Origin: an uncultured Lachnoanaerobaculum sp.
GTDB lineage: Bacteria; Bacillota; Clostridia; Lachnospirales; Lachnospiraceae
NCBI GenBank assembly: GCA_937925515.1
Contig: CALALP010000072.1
Span: forward strand, 1-18,870
Length of the DNA: 18,870 nt
Direction: 5' to 3'
Shown here: piece by piece, positions 7,678 to 13,927 of the stretch
How positions within the stretch are numbered: the stretch's first letter is position 1
Layout of the letters: every line of letters begins with the position of its first letter
The notes under the pieces: model-generated
Databases searched by the model: none
The model's input: only the letters and a program-made list of their open reading frames with translations
Told to the model about the DNA's origin: nothing
Program-made: the position numbers and the translations under genes

Positions 7678-8121
7678 TTGATAGAGGCAACTAGCTGTGG
7701 TGGTGTAGTTATATTTCGTGGAAAAATACTTGCACTTTATAAAAATTATAGGAATATTTATGATGGCTGGGTTTTACCTAAGGGAACTGTAGAAAAAGGG
7801 GAAACCTTTGAAGAAACAGCACTTAGGGAGGTGAGAGAGGAATCAGGTGTAGATGCAAGGATTGTCGAATATCTTGGAAAGAGTAGATATACTTTTAACT
7901 CGGGAACTGATATTATTGATAAGCAGGTGCATTGGTATCTGATGATTGCGGATAGCTATTACAGTAAACCACAAAGAGAGGAATATTTTGTAGATTCAGG
8001 TTACTATAAGTTCCATGAAGTTTATTACCTTTTAAGATTTGCAAATGAAAAGTATATGATTGAAAAAGGTTATAACATTTATAGAGAACTTAGGAGAAAT
8101 AGTGAATGGGGGCGTATGTAA
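7678..8121 (+). CDS. Nudix hydrolase
   Basis: This is a small cytoplasmic hydrolase that cleaves a nucleoside diphosphate linked to another group. The Nudix box is perfect over residues 36-58: Gly36, five residues, Glu42, seven residues, then REVREESGV (50-58), with the metal-binding glutamates at 51, 54 and 55. The protein is 147 residues and consists of the Nudix fold alone. The start is TTG, chosen because AGGAGG (7665-7670) lies seven bases ahead and CGGVVIFRG at 7-15 is the normal first strand of the fold; no ATG serves that position. Substrate cannot be assigned. The small size and the GWVLPKG lead-in resemble diadenosine-tetraphosphate hydrolases and MutT-like enzymes. It has its own promoter and is divergent from the hydrolase gene to its left. 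Confidence 0.9.
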   Translation: MIEATSCGGVVIFRGKILALYKNYRNIYDGWVLPKGTVEKGETFEETALREVREESGVDARIVEYLGKSRYTFNSGTDIIDKQVHWYLMIADSYYSKPQREEYFVDSGYYKFHEVYYLLRFANEKYMIEKGYNIYRELRRNSEWGRM

Positions 8122-8161
8122 TAATTTTTTTATAATATAGCTACCCTATTTAAGCACAATG

Positions 8162-8190
8162 TGGACTCCTCGCCATTGGCGAGGAGTCCA
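8162..8190. repeat. Perfect 13-bp GC-rich hairpin between Nudix and yitT genes
   Basis: Arms 8162-8174 and 8178-8190 are perfectly complementary around the loop ATT. The stem is strikingly GC-rich for this AT-rich DNA. Neither strand has a T-run after it, so it is not a classical intrinsic terminator, although it lies in the right place to end the Nudix transcript. Its core, CCTCGCC-NNN-GGCGAGG, is identical to that of the hairpin at 1-31. Confidence 0.7.
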
Positions 8191-8229
8191 TAACTATGAT
8201 AGATATTTTAAATATAAGAGGAAGGTTTT

Positions 8230-9093
8230 ATGAACTTGAAAGAAATTGACTTTAAAAAAGTAATAAAGGAGTATTTTATTATAACGGTTAGTATACTTAT
8301 AATGGTTGTAGGAGTATATTTTTTTAAGTTTCCGAACAATTTTTCTTTTGGAGGTATTACAGGTTATTCTGCGATTGTAAGTAAACTTACAGGTGTTTCA
8401 GCTACAAGATTTACGCTTATAGCAAATATTATATTAATTATAGCAGGCTTTGTACTTTTGGGACGAGGCTTTGCATTTAAGACAGTTTATGCAAGTATTA
8501 TTTTTTCAATAGGTTTAGATTTACTTGAAAGACTTATTCCAATATCAGCTCCAATTACAAATCAACCACTCTTAGAACTTGTTTTTGCAGTAGTAGTTCC
8601 AAGTGTTGCAACGGCTATTTTATTTAATATAGGGGCATCAAGTGGTGGAACAGATATTGTTGCACTTATTATAAAGAAGTATTCAAGCTTAAATATAGGA
8701 ACTATGTTTTTGATAGTAGATGTGGTTTCAGTAATAATGTCATTTTTTGTATTTAATGTTACAATAGGACTTTTTTCACTCTTAGGTCTACTTACAAAGT
8801 CTTTGGTTATAGATGATGCTATTGAAAGTATAAATATGCGTAAGTATTTTACAATAGTATGTGAAGACCCTCAACCTATTTGTGATTATATTATAAATGA
8901 ACTTAAACGTTCAGCTACTATTTACGAGGCAACAGGAGCTTATGGGCATAAGAAAAAAACTATAATATTGGCAACTATGGATAGAATACAGGCATTTAAA
9001 CTTAGAAATTATATTAGAGAAAAAGAGCCTCATGCATTTATGATTATAACAAAGTCAAGTGAGATAATAGGTAAGGGATTTTTGGATAGATAG
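8230..9093 (+). CDS. YitT family membrane protein (DUF2179 domain)
   Basis: This is an integral membrane protein of the YitT family, common in several paralogous copies in Firmicutes. The transported molecule, if any, is not established. The 287 residues contain about five to six hydrophobic helices between 15 and 190. They carry the family's conserved segments FPNNFSFGGITG (34-45) and GASSGGTDI (135-143). The C-terminal cytoplasmic DUF2179 domain (about 205-285: YFTIVCEDPQPI, then AFMIITKSSEIIGKGF) completes the usual architecture and length. The start follows an AGAGGAAGG site with normal spacing. It stands between a GC-rich hairpin and ftsH and is probably transcribed alone. Confidence 0.9.
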   Translation: MNLKEIDFKKVIKEYFIITVSILIMVVGVYFFKFPNNFSFGGITGYSAIVSKLTGVSATRFTLIANIILIIAGFVLLGRGFAFKTVYASIIFSIGLDLLERLIPISAPITNQPLLELVFAVVVPSVATAILFNIGASSGGTDIVALIIKKYSSLNIGTMFLIVDVVSVIMSFFVFNVTIGLFSLLGLLTKSLVIDDAIESINMRKYFTIVCEDPQPICDYIINELKRSATIYEATGAYGHKKKTIILATMDRIQAFKLRNYIREKEPHAFMIITKSSEIIGKGFLDR

Positions 9094-9191
9094 AGTTTTG
9101 TTAGGTTTAATATTAAATTGTTCTCAATTATTTTATAATTATTTTATTTTGTGCTTGTTGATTTATGAGGGCTAAGACATTATAATTAGTT

Positions 9192-9220
9192 TTGGGTATT
9201 TGTTATATAATGATTATAAT
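9192..9220 (+). promoter_or_regulatory. Tentative promoter for ftsH
   Basis: A perfect TATAAT (9215-9220) lies 17 bases after a poor -35 box, TTGGGT (9192-9197). A second TATAAT at 9205-9210 overlaps the region. Transcription would start about 30 bases ahead of the ftsH ATG. The AT-richness of this 160-base gap makes chance matches likely. Confidence 0.35.
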
Positions 9221-9255
9221 AATGAAAAATATTTAATATTTAGAGAGGGATATAA

Positions 9256-11142
9256 ATGAACGATAGAAATGAAAGAGATAATAATAAACCTGAAAGAGGT
9301 GAAACAGGGCGTTGGATTATAATGGCTATATTAGTTCTTGTAACCATATCTCTATTTTCAGTCTTATCAGTAAGATTTAAAAGAAGTTCAGGAAAAGATT
9401 TACCATATACAGAGTTTATGAAAATGGTAGATGAGGGAAAAGTAGAAGAGGTTAATATAACCAATACAGGCATTTTAATAAAAGTAAAGCCAAATCTAAA
9501 AGATTATTCTTCATCAGTTATCTATAATACTGTAAGGGTAGATGATGATAGAGATCTTATAAACAGACTATATAGTGCAAATGTAAAGACAAGAAGAGAA
9601 AGAAATGATACTGCCTCAATGCTTATTTCAATAGCAGGTATGATTTTACCTATTGCAGCAACCATTTTCATAATCAATTTTATGATGAAAAGAATGGGTG
9701 GCAGTGGAGTAATGGGAGTAGGCAAAAGTAATGCAAAAATTTATGTTCAAAAGCAAACAGGCATTACTTTTAAAGATGTTGCAGGAGAGGACGAGGCAAA
9801 GGAATCTCTGACTGAAATAGTGGACTTTCTGCATAATCCTGCAAGATTTACTAAAATCGGTGCAAAACTTCCAAAAGGAGCATTACTTGTAGGACCTCCC
9901 GGTACAGGAAAAACTCTTTTAGCAAAGGCAGTTGCAGGAGAGGCAAAAGTTCCATTTTTCTCACTTACAGGTTCTGACTTTGTAGAGATGTTTGTAGGTG
10001 TCGGTGCATCGAGAGTAAGAGATTTATTTAAACAGGCACAAGAGGCCGCTCCTTGTATCATTTTCATAGATGAGATTGATGCAATAGGAAAGAGCAGAGA
10101 TTCAAGATATGGTGGTGGTAATGATGAGAGGGAGCAAACTTTAAATCAGTTGCTTTCAGAAATGGACGGTTTTGATTCCTCAAAGGGACTTTTAGTACTT
10201 GGTGCTACCAATAGACCTGAAATACTTGACCCTGCACTTTTAAGACCGGGAAGATTTGATAGAAGAGTTATAGTTGAAAGACCTGATTTAAAGGGGAGAG
10301 TAGCTATACTTAAGGTACATTCAAAAGATGTACTTATGGACGATACAGTTGACCTTGATGAAGTAGGACTTGCAACAAGTGGTGCAGTAGGTTCAGACCT
10401 TGCAAATATGATAAATGAGGCAGCTATTTTAGCAGTAAAGCATGGTAGAAATGCAGTAAGCCAAAAGGATTTATTAGAGTCTGTTGAGGTAGTGCTTGTA
10501 GGAAAAGAGAAAAAAGATAGAGTTTTAAATCAAAAAGAAAGAACAATAGTTTCATATCATGAAGTTGGACATGCACTTATTTCAGCACTTCAAAAAAATT
10601 CAGAACCTGTACAAAAGATTACTATTGTGCCTAGAACTATGGGGGCATTGGGATATGTAATGTATGTGCCTGAGGAAGAAACATATCTTAAATCAAAGAG
10701 TGAACTTGAAGATATGTTAGTAAGTCTATTTGGAGGACGTGCAGCAGAAGAAGTTGTATTTGGAGATGTAACCACAGGAGCATCAAATGATATAGAAAAA
10801 GCTACTTCTATTGCAAAAGCAATGGTTACTCAATATGGTATGAGCGATAAGTTTGGACTTGTGGGACTTGCAAGTGTTGAAAGTCAGTATCTTTCAGGTA
10901 GGGCAAGTATGAATTGTGGAGATGTAACAGCCTCTGAAGTTGACAAGGAAGTTATGAATATACTTAAAACATCATATCAAAAGGCTATCTCAATACTTAG
11001 AGAAAATCGTGATGTTATGGATAAGTTGGCAGAGTTTCTTATCAAGAAAGAAACTATTACAGGTAAGGAATTTATGGAAATAGTTAGAAGTATGAAAAAT
11101 ATGCCTGAACCTGTAAAAGAAGTAAAAGCCATGTTATGCTAG
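9256..11142 (+). CDS. ftsH: ATP-dependent zinc metalloprotease FtsH
   Basis: This is a membrane-bound AAA+ protease that unfolds and degrades membrane and short-lived cytoplasmic proteins as a hexamer. Order: membrane helix 20-38, small extracytoplasmic domain about 45-115, second membrane helix 119-143, then the AAA module. That module has Walker A GPPGTGKT (213-220), pore loop around FVEMFVGVG (242-250), Walker B IIFIDEID (268-275), and arginine finger region RPGRFDRR (330-337). The protease domain has the zinc motif HEVGH (435-439), with a third ligand likely Asp512 in TTGASNDIEKAT. The second region of homology is intact, but the usual GFSGADL is SGAVGSDL (375-382), a form I associate with a clostridial FtsH group. 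A paralog may therefore exist elsewhere. The 628-residue length is normal. An AGAGAGGG site precedes the ATG. Confidence 0.95.
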   Translation: MNDRNERDNNKPERGETGRWIIMAILVLVTISLFSVLSVRFKRSSGKDLPYTEFMKMVDEGKVEEVNITNTGILIKVKPNLKDYSSSVIYNTVRVDDDRDLINRLYSANVKTRRERNDTASMLISIAGMILPIAATIFIINFMMKRMGGSGVMGVGKSNAKIYVQKQTGITFKDVAGEDEAKESLTEIVDFLHNPARFTKIGAKLPKGALLVGPPGTGKTLLAKAVAGEAKVPFFSLTGSDFVEMFVGVGASRVRDLFKQAQEAAPCIIFIDEIDAIGKSRDSRYGGGNDEREQTLNQLLSEMDGFDSSKGLLVLGATNRPEILDPALLRPGRFDRRVIVERPDLKGRVAILKVHSKDVLMDDTVDLDEVGLATSGAVGSDLANMINEAAILAVKHGRNAVSQKDLLESVEVVLVGKEKKDRVLNQKERTIVSYHEVGHALISALQKNSEPVQKITIVPRTMGALGYVMYVPEEETYLKSKSELEDMLVSLFGGRAAEEVVFGDVTTGASNDIEKATSIAKAMVTQYGMSDKFGLVGLASVESQYLSGRASMNCGDVTASEVDKEVMNILKTSYQKAISILRENRDVMDKLAEFLIKKETITGKEFMEIVRSMKNMPEPVKEVKAMLC

Positions 11143-11164
11143 GCTTAATATATAATTAATTTAC

Positions 11165-11214
11165 AAGGGGATTTTGCGTTAAAAGATTTAGCCATTTAAT
11201 GCAGTAATCCCCTT
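11165..11214 (+). terminator. Two-tiered stem-loop after ftsH
   Basis: AAGGGGATT (11165-11173) pairs perfectly with AATCCCCTT (11206-11214). Inside, TGCGTTAAA (11175-11183) pairs with TTTAATGCA (11195-11203), including one G-U pair, around an 11-base loop. It starts 22 bases after the ftsH stop and is followed by TAAAGCATTTT, a weak T-run. The structure most likely ends ftsH transcription and protects the 3' end. It also lies just upstream of the regulator gene at 11251 and could act on its leader. Confidence 0.55.
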
Positions 11215-11250
11215 TAAAGCATTTTAGAAAGATAAAGGTGAACTATAAAA

Positions 11251-12075
11251 ATGTATGTCAAGAATATAATTCCACTTATGGAGGCAAAATATAACAGCTT
11301 TACAGATATAGAAAAAAATATTGCAGACTACTTTATTAAAAGTAATGATGTATCAGAGTTATCTTCAAAAGTTATAGCCTCAAAACTTTTTGTATCAGAG
11401 GCATCACTTTCGAGATTTGCTAAAAAATGTGGTTTTTCAGGTTATAGGGAATTTGTATATGTTTATAAAGATAGTTTCGATGAGAGAAAGAATGATAGTT
11501 CAAGCCTATCAAAAACTGTACTGGATACTTATAGTACACTTTTATCTAAAACAAGAAGTTTAATAGATGAAATTCAGATTTCAAGAATTGTAAAACTACT
11601 TAAAAAATCTACTAGAGTTGTTGCATGTGGAAAGGGAAGTTCAGGACTTGTGGCAGAGGAAATGGAAAGTAGATTCATGAGAATAGGCATAGATATTGAC
11701 TCAGTTAAAGATACCGATAGAATGAGAATGCAGAGTGTATTTTTAAATGATAAAAGCTTAGTTTTCGGCTTTTCACTAAGTGGAACTACCGAGGCTGTTT
11801 TATATCTTCTTAGAGAGGCACATTTAAAGAAAGCAAAAACTGTGCTTTTTACTGCTAATATTAACCAAGAATTCAGTAAATACTGTGATGAGGTAATTCT
11901 AGTAGCCTCAACTAAGTTTTTACATTATGGAAATATCTTATCTCCACAATTTCCACTTTTAGTTGCACTTGATGTAATATATAGTGAATTAGTAAATTCA
12001 GATAGAACATTAAAGGCGGCACTTCATGATTACACTGTAAAGGCACTTGGAAAAGAAGACATAATGAAGATATAA
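11251..12075 (+). CDS. MurR/RpiR family transcriptional regulator with SIS domain
   Basis: This is a cytoplasmic transcription factor of the RpiR type that binds DNA through an N-terminal helix-turn-helix and senses a phosphosugar through a C-terminal SIS domain. The HTH domain covers about 1-75, with the recognition region at VSEASLSRFAKKCGFSGYREF (48-68). The SIS domain covers about 108-245, with loops GKGSSG (127-132) and SLSGTT (175-180), the latter a typical sugar-phosphate-binding segment. The 274-residue length is normal. The start has an AAAGGTG site about ten bases ahead, somewhat far. No sugar kinase, isomerase or transporter is adjacent, so the target genes and ligand are unknown. 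It may act on the neighbouring wall-binding protein gene or at a distance. Confidence 0.88.
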   Translation: MYVKNIIPLMEAKYNSFTDIEKNIADYFIKSNDVSELSSKVIASKLFVSEASLSRFAKKCGFSGYREFVYVYKDSFDERKNDSSSLSKTVLDTYSTLLSKTRSLIDEIQISRIVKLLKKSTRVVACGKGSSGLVAEEMESRFMRIGIDIDSVKDTDRMRMQSVFLNDKSLVFGFSLSGTTEAVLYLLREAHLKKAKTVLFTANINQEFSKYCDEVILVASTKFLHYGNILSPQFPLLVALDVIYSELVNSDRTLKAALHDYTVKALGKEDIMKI

Positions 12076-12086
12076 TTTTGTAAGAT

Positions 12087-12105
12087 AACTAAGCTTTACT
12101 TAGTT
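12087..12105 (+). repeat. Short hairpin after the RpiR-type gene
   Basis: AACTAAG (12087-12093) and CTTAGTT (12099-12105) form a 7-base stem with a 5-base loop, 11 bases after the regulator stop. No clear T-run follows, so termination would be weak. It overlaps the -35 region of the candidate promoter for the next gene. Confidence 0.35.
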
Positions 12106-12124
12106 TGACTATATGGGTTATAAT
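12095..12124 (+). promoter_or_regulatory. Candidate promoter for the wall-binding protein gene
   Basis: TTTACT (12095-12100) and a perfect TATAAT (12119-12124) are spaced by 18 bases. Transcription would start near 12131, leaving a leader of about 40 bases with the ribosome site before the ATG at 12173. This also argues against the upstream ATG at 12113, which would lie inside the promoter. Confidence 0.42.
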
Positions 12125-12172
12125 AAAATTGTGTTAAAGAGTTTTGTGCAACAAATTAGAAAGGGTGATTTT

Positions 12173-13513
12173 ATGAAAAGAACATTGTTTATAGTATTTG
12201 CAACTTGTTCTATACTGGCTACCACTTCTTTCAATGTGTATGCGAATTGGGAGGCGGCAGGAAGTAATTGGATATACAAGGAAAATGACGGCAGTATAGT
12301 CAAAAATGAATGGAGAAAGGGAGTAGATGGCAAATATCGTTGGCTTAATTCTGACGGTTTTATGGAAGTAGATTCTTGGGTTAATTCAGGGGAAAGTTAT
12401 GTAGATAAAGACGGCATAAGAGTAGAGAATACTTGGTTAAAAGTTACAAGTGATAATACAACTGATTGGTATCATTTTGATAATAAAGGGATTAAAGAAG
12501 TTTCTAAGTGGAGAAAAGCAAATGATAAGTGGTTCTATCTAGGTGATGACGGAAAAATGCTTAGAGGTTGGATAGATGACGGAACTTATTATTGTGATAA
12601 AAATGGTGTAATGGTTACAGGTTGGAAATATTTAACGCCTGTGGATTATGTTCCAAAAGATGATACTGCCCCCGGAAATGAAAGTACAGACGGAAATGTT
12701 TGGTATTTCTTTGGGGCAAATGGTAAGAAATTTGTTGCCTCAAAGTCCGGAGGAGTTGAAGAATACAAGATAAATGGTATTAGATATTGTTTTGATGAAA
12801 CAGGAGCAATGCTTACCGGTTGGGTAAATATTGCAGGCACATCTTCAAGTGTAGCTAAGATTACTGATTTTAGATATTATAATGAGGACGGTAGCCAAAG
12901 AACAGGTTGGTATTCACTTCGTCCACCTGCAAGAATCATGGAAACCTATGATAATGAAGTCGAATGGTTTTACTTCGGTACTGACGGTATGCCAAAGGCA
13001 TCTAGTAAAGATAGGCTGAAAGTAAATGATTTTGTTAAAATATCAGGAAGAACATATATCTTTGGAAGTAATGGAGTTCCTATCTATGGAATGATTAAAG
13101 TTTACACAAGTGGCGATAACTATGATATATATTATTTAGGCGATACAACTCAGAGAAATGTTCAAAAAGGAAAGTTTAATATCGTAGAATCAAGTGGAGA
13201 TACCATAGAATATTACTTTGAAACTTCAGGTAGAGGTCTTACAGGAGTTAAAGATGATAAACTTTACTATAAGGGACGACTTCAAACTTCACAAGATGAG
13301 GGAAAATATAAGATTGTAACAATTTCAGAGGGTTCAAAGACTAGAAATTATGTTGTAACTAAATCAGGTAAGGTAGTTAAAAATAGAACATTTAAAAATG
13401 AAGATAAGGTTGAACTTAAAACAGACAGCTCAGGTATGCTTATTAAGTATGATGGAAATGCAGTTGATCAAAATGCAAGATTTTCAGAGCCTGATGAACC
13501 TGAGATAGGTTAA
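12173..13513 (+). CDS. Secreted choline/cell-wall-binding repeat protein
   Basis: This is an exported surface protein of 446 residues. The reading frame is open back to an ATG at 12113. The start at 12173 is preferred because AAGGGTG sits just ahead and the residues from there form a classical signal peptide (MKRT, hydrophobic core 5-20, cleavage after VYA at 24). The mature chain is a tandem series of degenerate aromatic/glycine units of the choline-binding or glucan-binding type, such as WFYLGDDGKMLRGW (120-133), YYCDKNGVMVTGW (139-151), YCFDETGAMLTGW (205-217), RYYNEDGSQRTGW (234-246) and WFYFGTDGMPK (265-275). Repeats grow more diverged towards the C-terminus. No catalytic domain is apparent, so it likely binds wall teichoic acids, polysaccharide or another surface ligand. 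The role is unknown. The last ten residues are acidic and proline-containing. Confidence 0.82.
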   Translation: MKRTLFIVFATCSILATTSFNVYANWEAAGSNWIYKENDGSIVKNEWRKGVDGKYRWLNSDGFMEVDSWVNSGESYVDKDGIRVENTWLKVTSDNTTDWYHFDNKGIKEVSKWRKANDKWFYLGDDGKMLRGWIDDGTYYCDKNGVMVTGWKYLTPVDYVPKDDTAPGNESTDGNVWYFFGANGKKFVASKSGGVEEYKINGIRYCFDETGAMLTGWVNIAGTSSSVAKITDFRYYNEDGSQRTGWYSLRPPARIMETYDNEVEWFYFGTDGMPKASSKDRLKVNDFVKISGRTYIFGSNGVPIYGMIKVYTSGDNYDIYYLGDTTQRNVQKGKFNIVESSGDTIEYYFETSGRGLTGVKDDKLYYKGRLQTSQDEGKYKIVTISEGSKTRNYVVTKSGKVVKNRTFKNEDKVELKTDSSGMLIKYDGNAVDQNARFSEPDEPEIG

Positions 13514-13519
13514 TAATAC

Positions 13520-13548
13520 TTGTATTTAAGATATTAATATGTTAGAAT
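13520..13548 (+). promoter_or_regulatory. Extended -10 promoter of secG
   Basis: TGTTAGAAT at 13540-13548 is an extended -10 element (TG, one base, then TAGAAT). A partial -35, TTGTAT (13520-13525), lies 17 bases upstream of the -10 hexamer. RNA would start near 13555, about 40 bases ahead of the secG ATG. Confidence 0.5.
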
Positions 13549-13596
13549 ACTTCAAGTTATTAAAATTTTAAGTAAATGTTTAGTTAGGAGGGTAAA

Positions 13597-13827
13597 ATGC
13601 TACAAAATATTCTTTCAGTTGTTTTTTGCATTATTTGCGTTGTACTTGCAACAATAGTTTTAATGCAAGAGGGAAATGAGCAGGGACTAGGTTCTATTGG
13701 TGGTATGCAAGATACATATTGGAGCAAGAATAGAGGGCGTTCAGCAGAGGGCTTTTTAGAGAAACTTACTACATTTTGTGCAGTAGCGTTTTTAGTGCTT
13801 GCATTTGTTTTAAATATCATTAAGTAA
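13597..13827 (+). CDS. secG: Preprotein translocase subunit SecG
   Basis: This is a small membrane subunit of the SecYEG channel that assists protein export. The 76 residues have two hydrophobic helices (about 3-21 and 54-74) joined by a glycine-rich cytoplasmic loop. The loop carries the typical motifs LMQEGNEQGLGSIGG (about 23-37) and TYWSKNRGRSAEGFLEKLT (about 41-59), which are diagnostic for SecG. A strong TAGGAGGG site lies just ahead of the ATG. Gene order secG-rnr-smpB is the standard Firmicutes arrangement and supports the call. Confidence 0.95.
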   Translation: MLQNILSVVFCIICVVLATIVLMQEGNEQGLGSIGGMQDTYWSKNRGRSAEGFLEKLTTFCAVAFLVLAFVLNIIK

Positions 13828-13845
13828 GATAAAAACAATTCAATT

Positions 13846-13907
13846 ATAGAACTGTCATTAAATCTCTGATTATATAGACTCAGAATTTAGGGCAGTTCTA
13901 TTTATTT
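13846..13907 (+). terminator. Large intrinsic terminator between secG and rnr
   Basis: ATAGAACTG (13846-13854) pairs perfectly with CAGTTCTAT (13893-13901). The inside pairs further: a TTAAATCTCTGA stretch (13858-13869) against TCAGAATTTAG (13880-13890), with a bulge. TTTATTT follows on the plus strand. It starts 19 bases after the secG stop and ends only 21 bases before the rnr ATG, leaving almost no room for a separate rnr promoter. It may be a leaky terminator that sets the secG-to-rnr ratio. Confidence 0.75.
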
Positions 13908-13927
13908 AAAAAGATTTAGAGGAAATT

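Noticed and set aside
8107..8130. GGGGGCGT-like string that resembles the 5' end of some tmRNAs
   Set aside because: It lies in the end of the Nudix coding sequence, and no tRNA-like 3' half or tag frame follows.
9116..9129. Small AATTG/CAATT hairpin after yitT as a terminator
   Set aside because: The stem is only five AT-rich base pairs, too weak to support a terminator call, although T-rich sequence follows.
9522..10067. Long minus-strand open frames inside ftsH, and similar ones opposite rnr, oppA and the wall-binding gene
   Set aside because: They lie wholly within well-supported genes on the other strand, lack ribosome sites and show no recognisable protein features.
12113..12172. In-frame ATG 60 bases upstream of the wall-binding protein start
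   Set aside because: It lies within the candidate TATAAT box, has no ribosome site, and would place 20 polar residues ahead of a classical signal peptide. The ATG at 12173 has AAGGGTG ahead.
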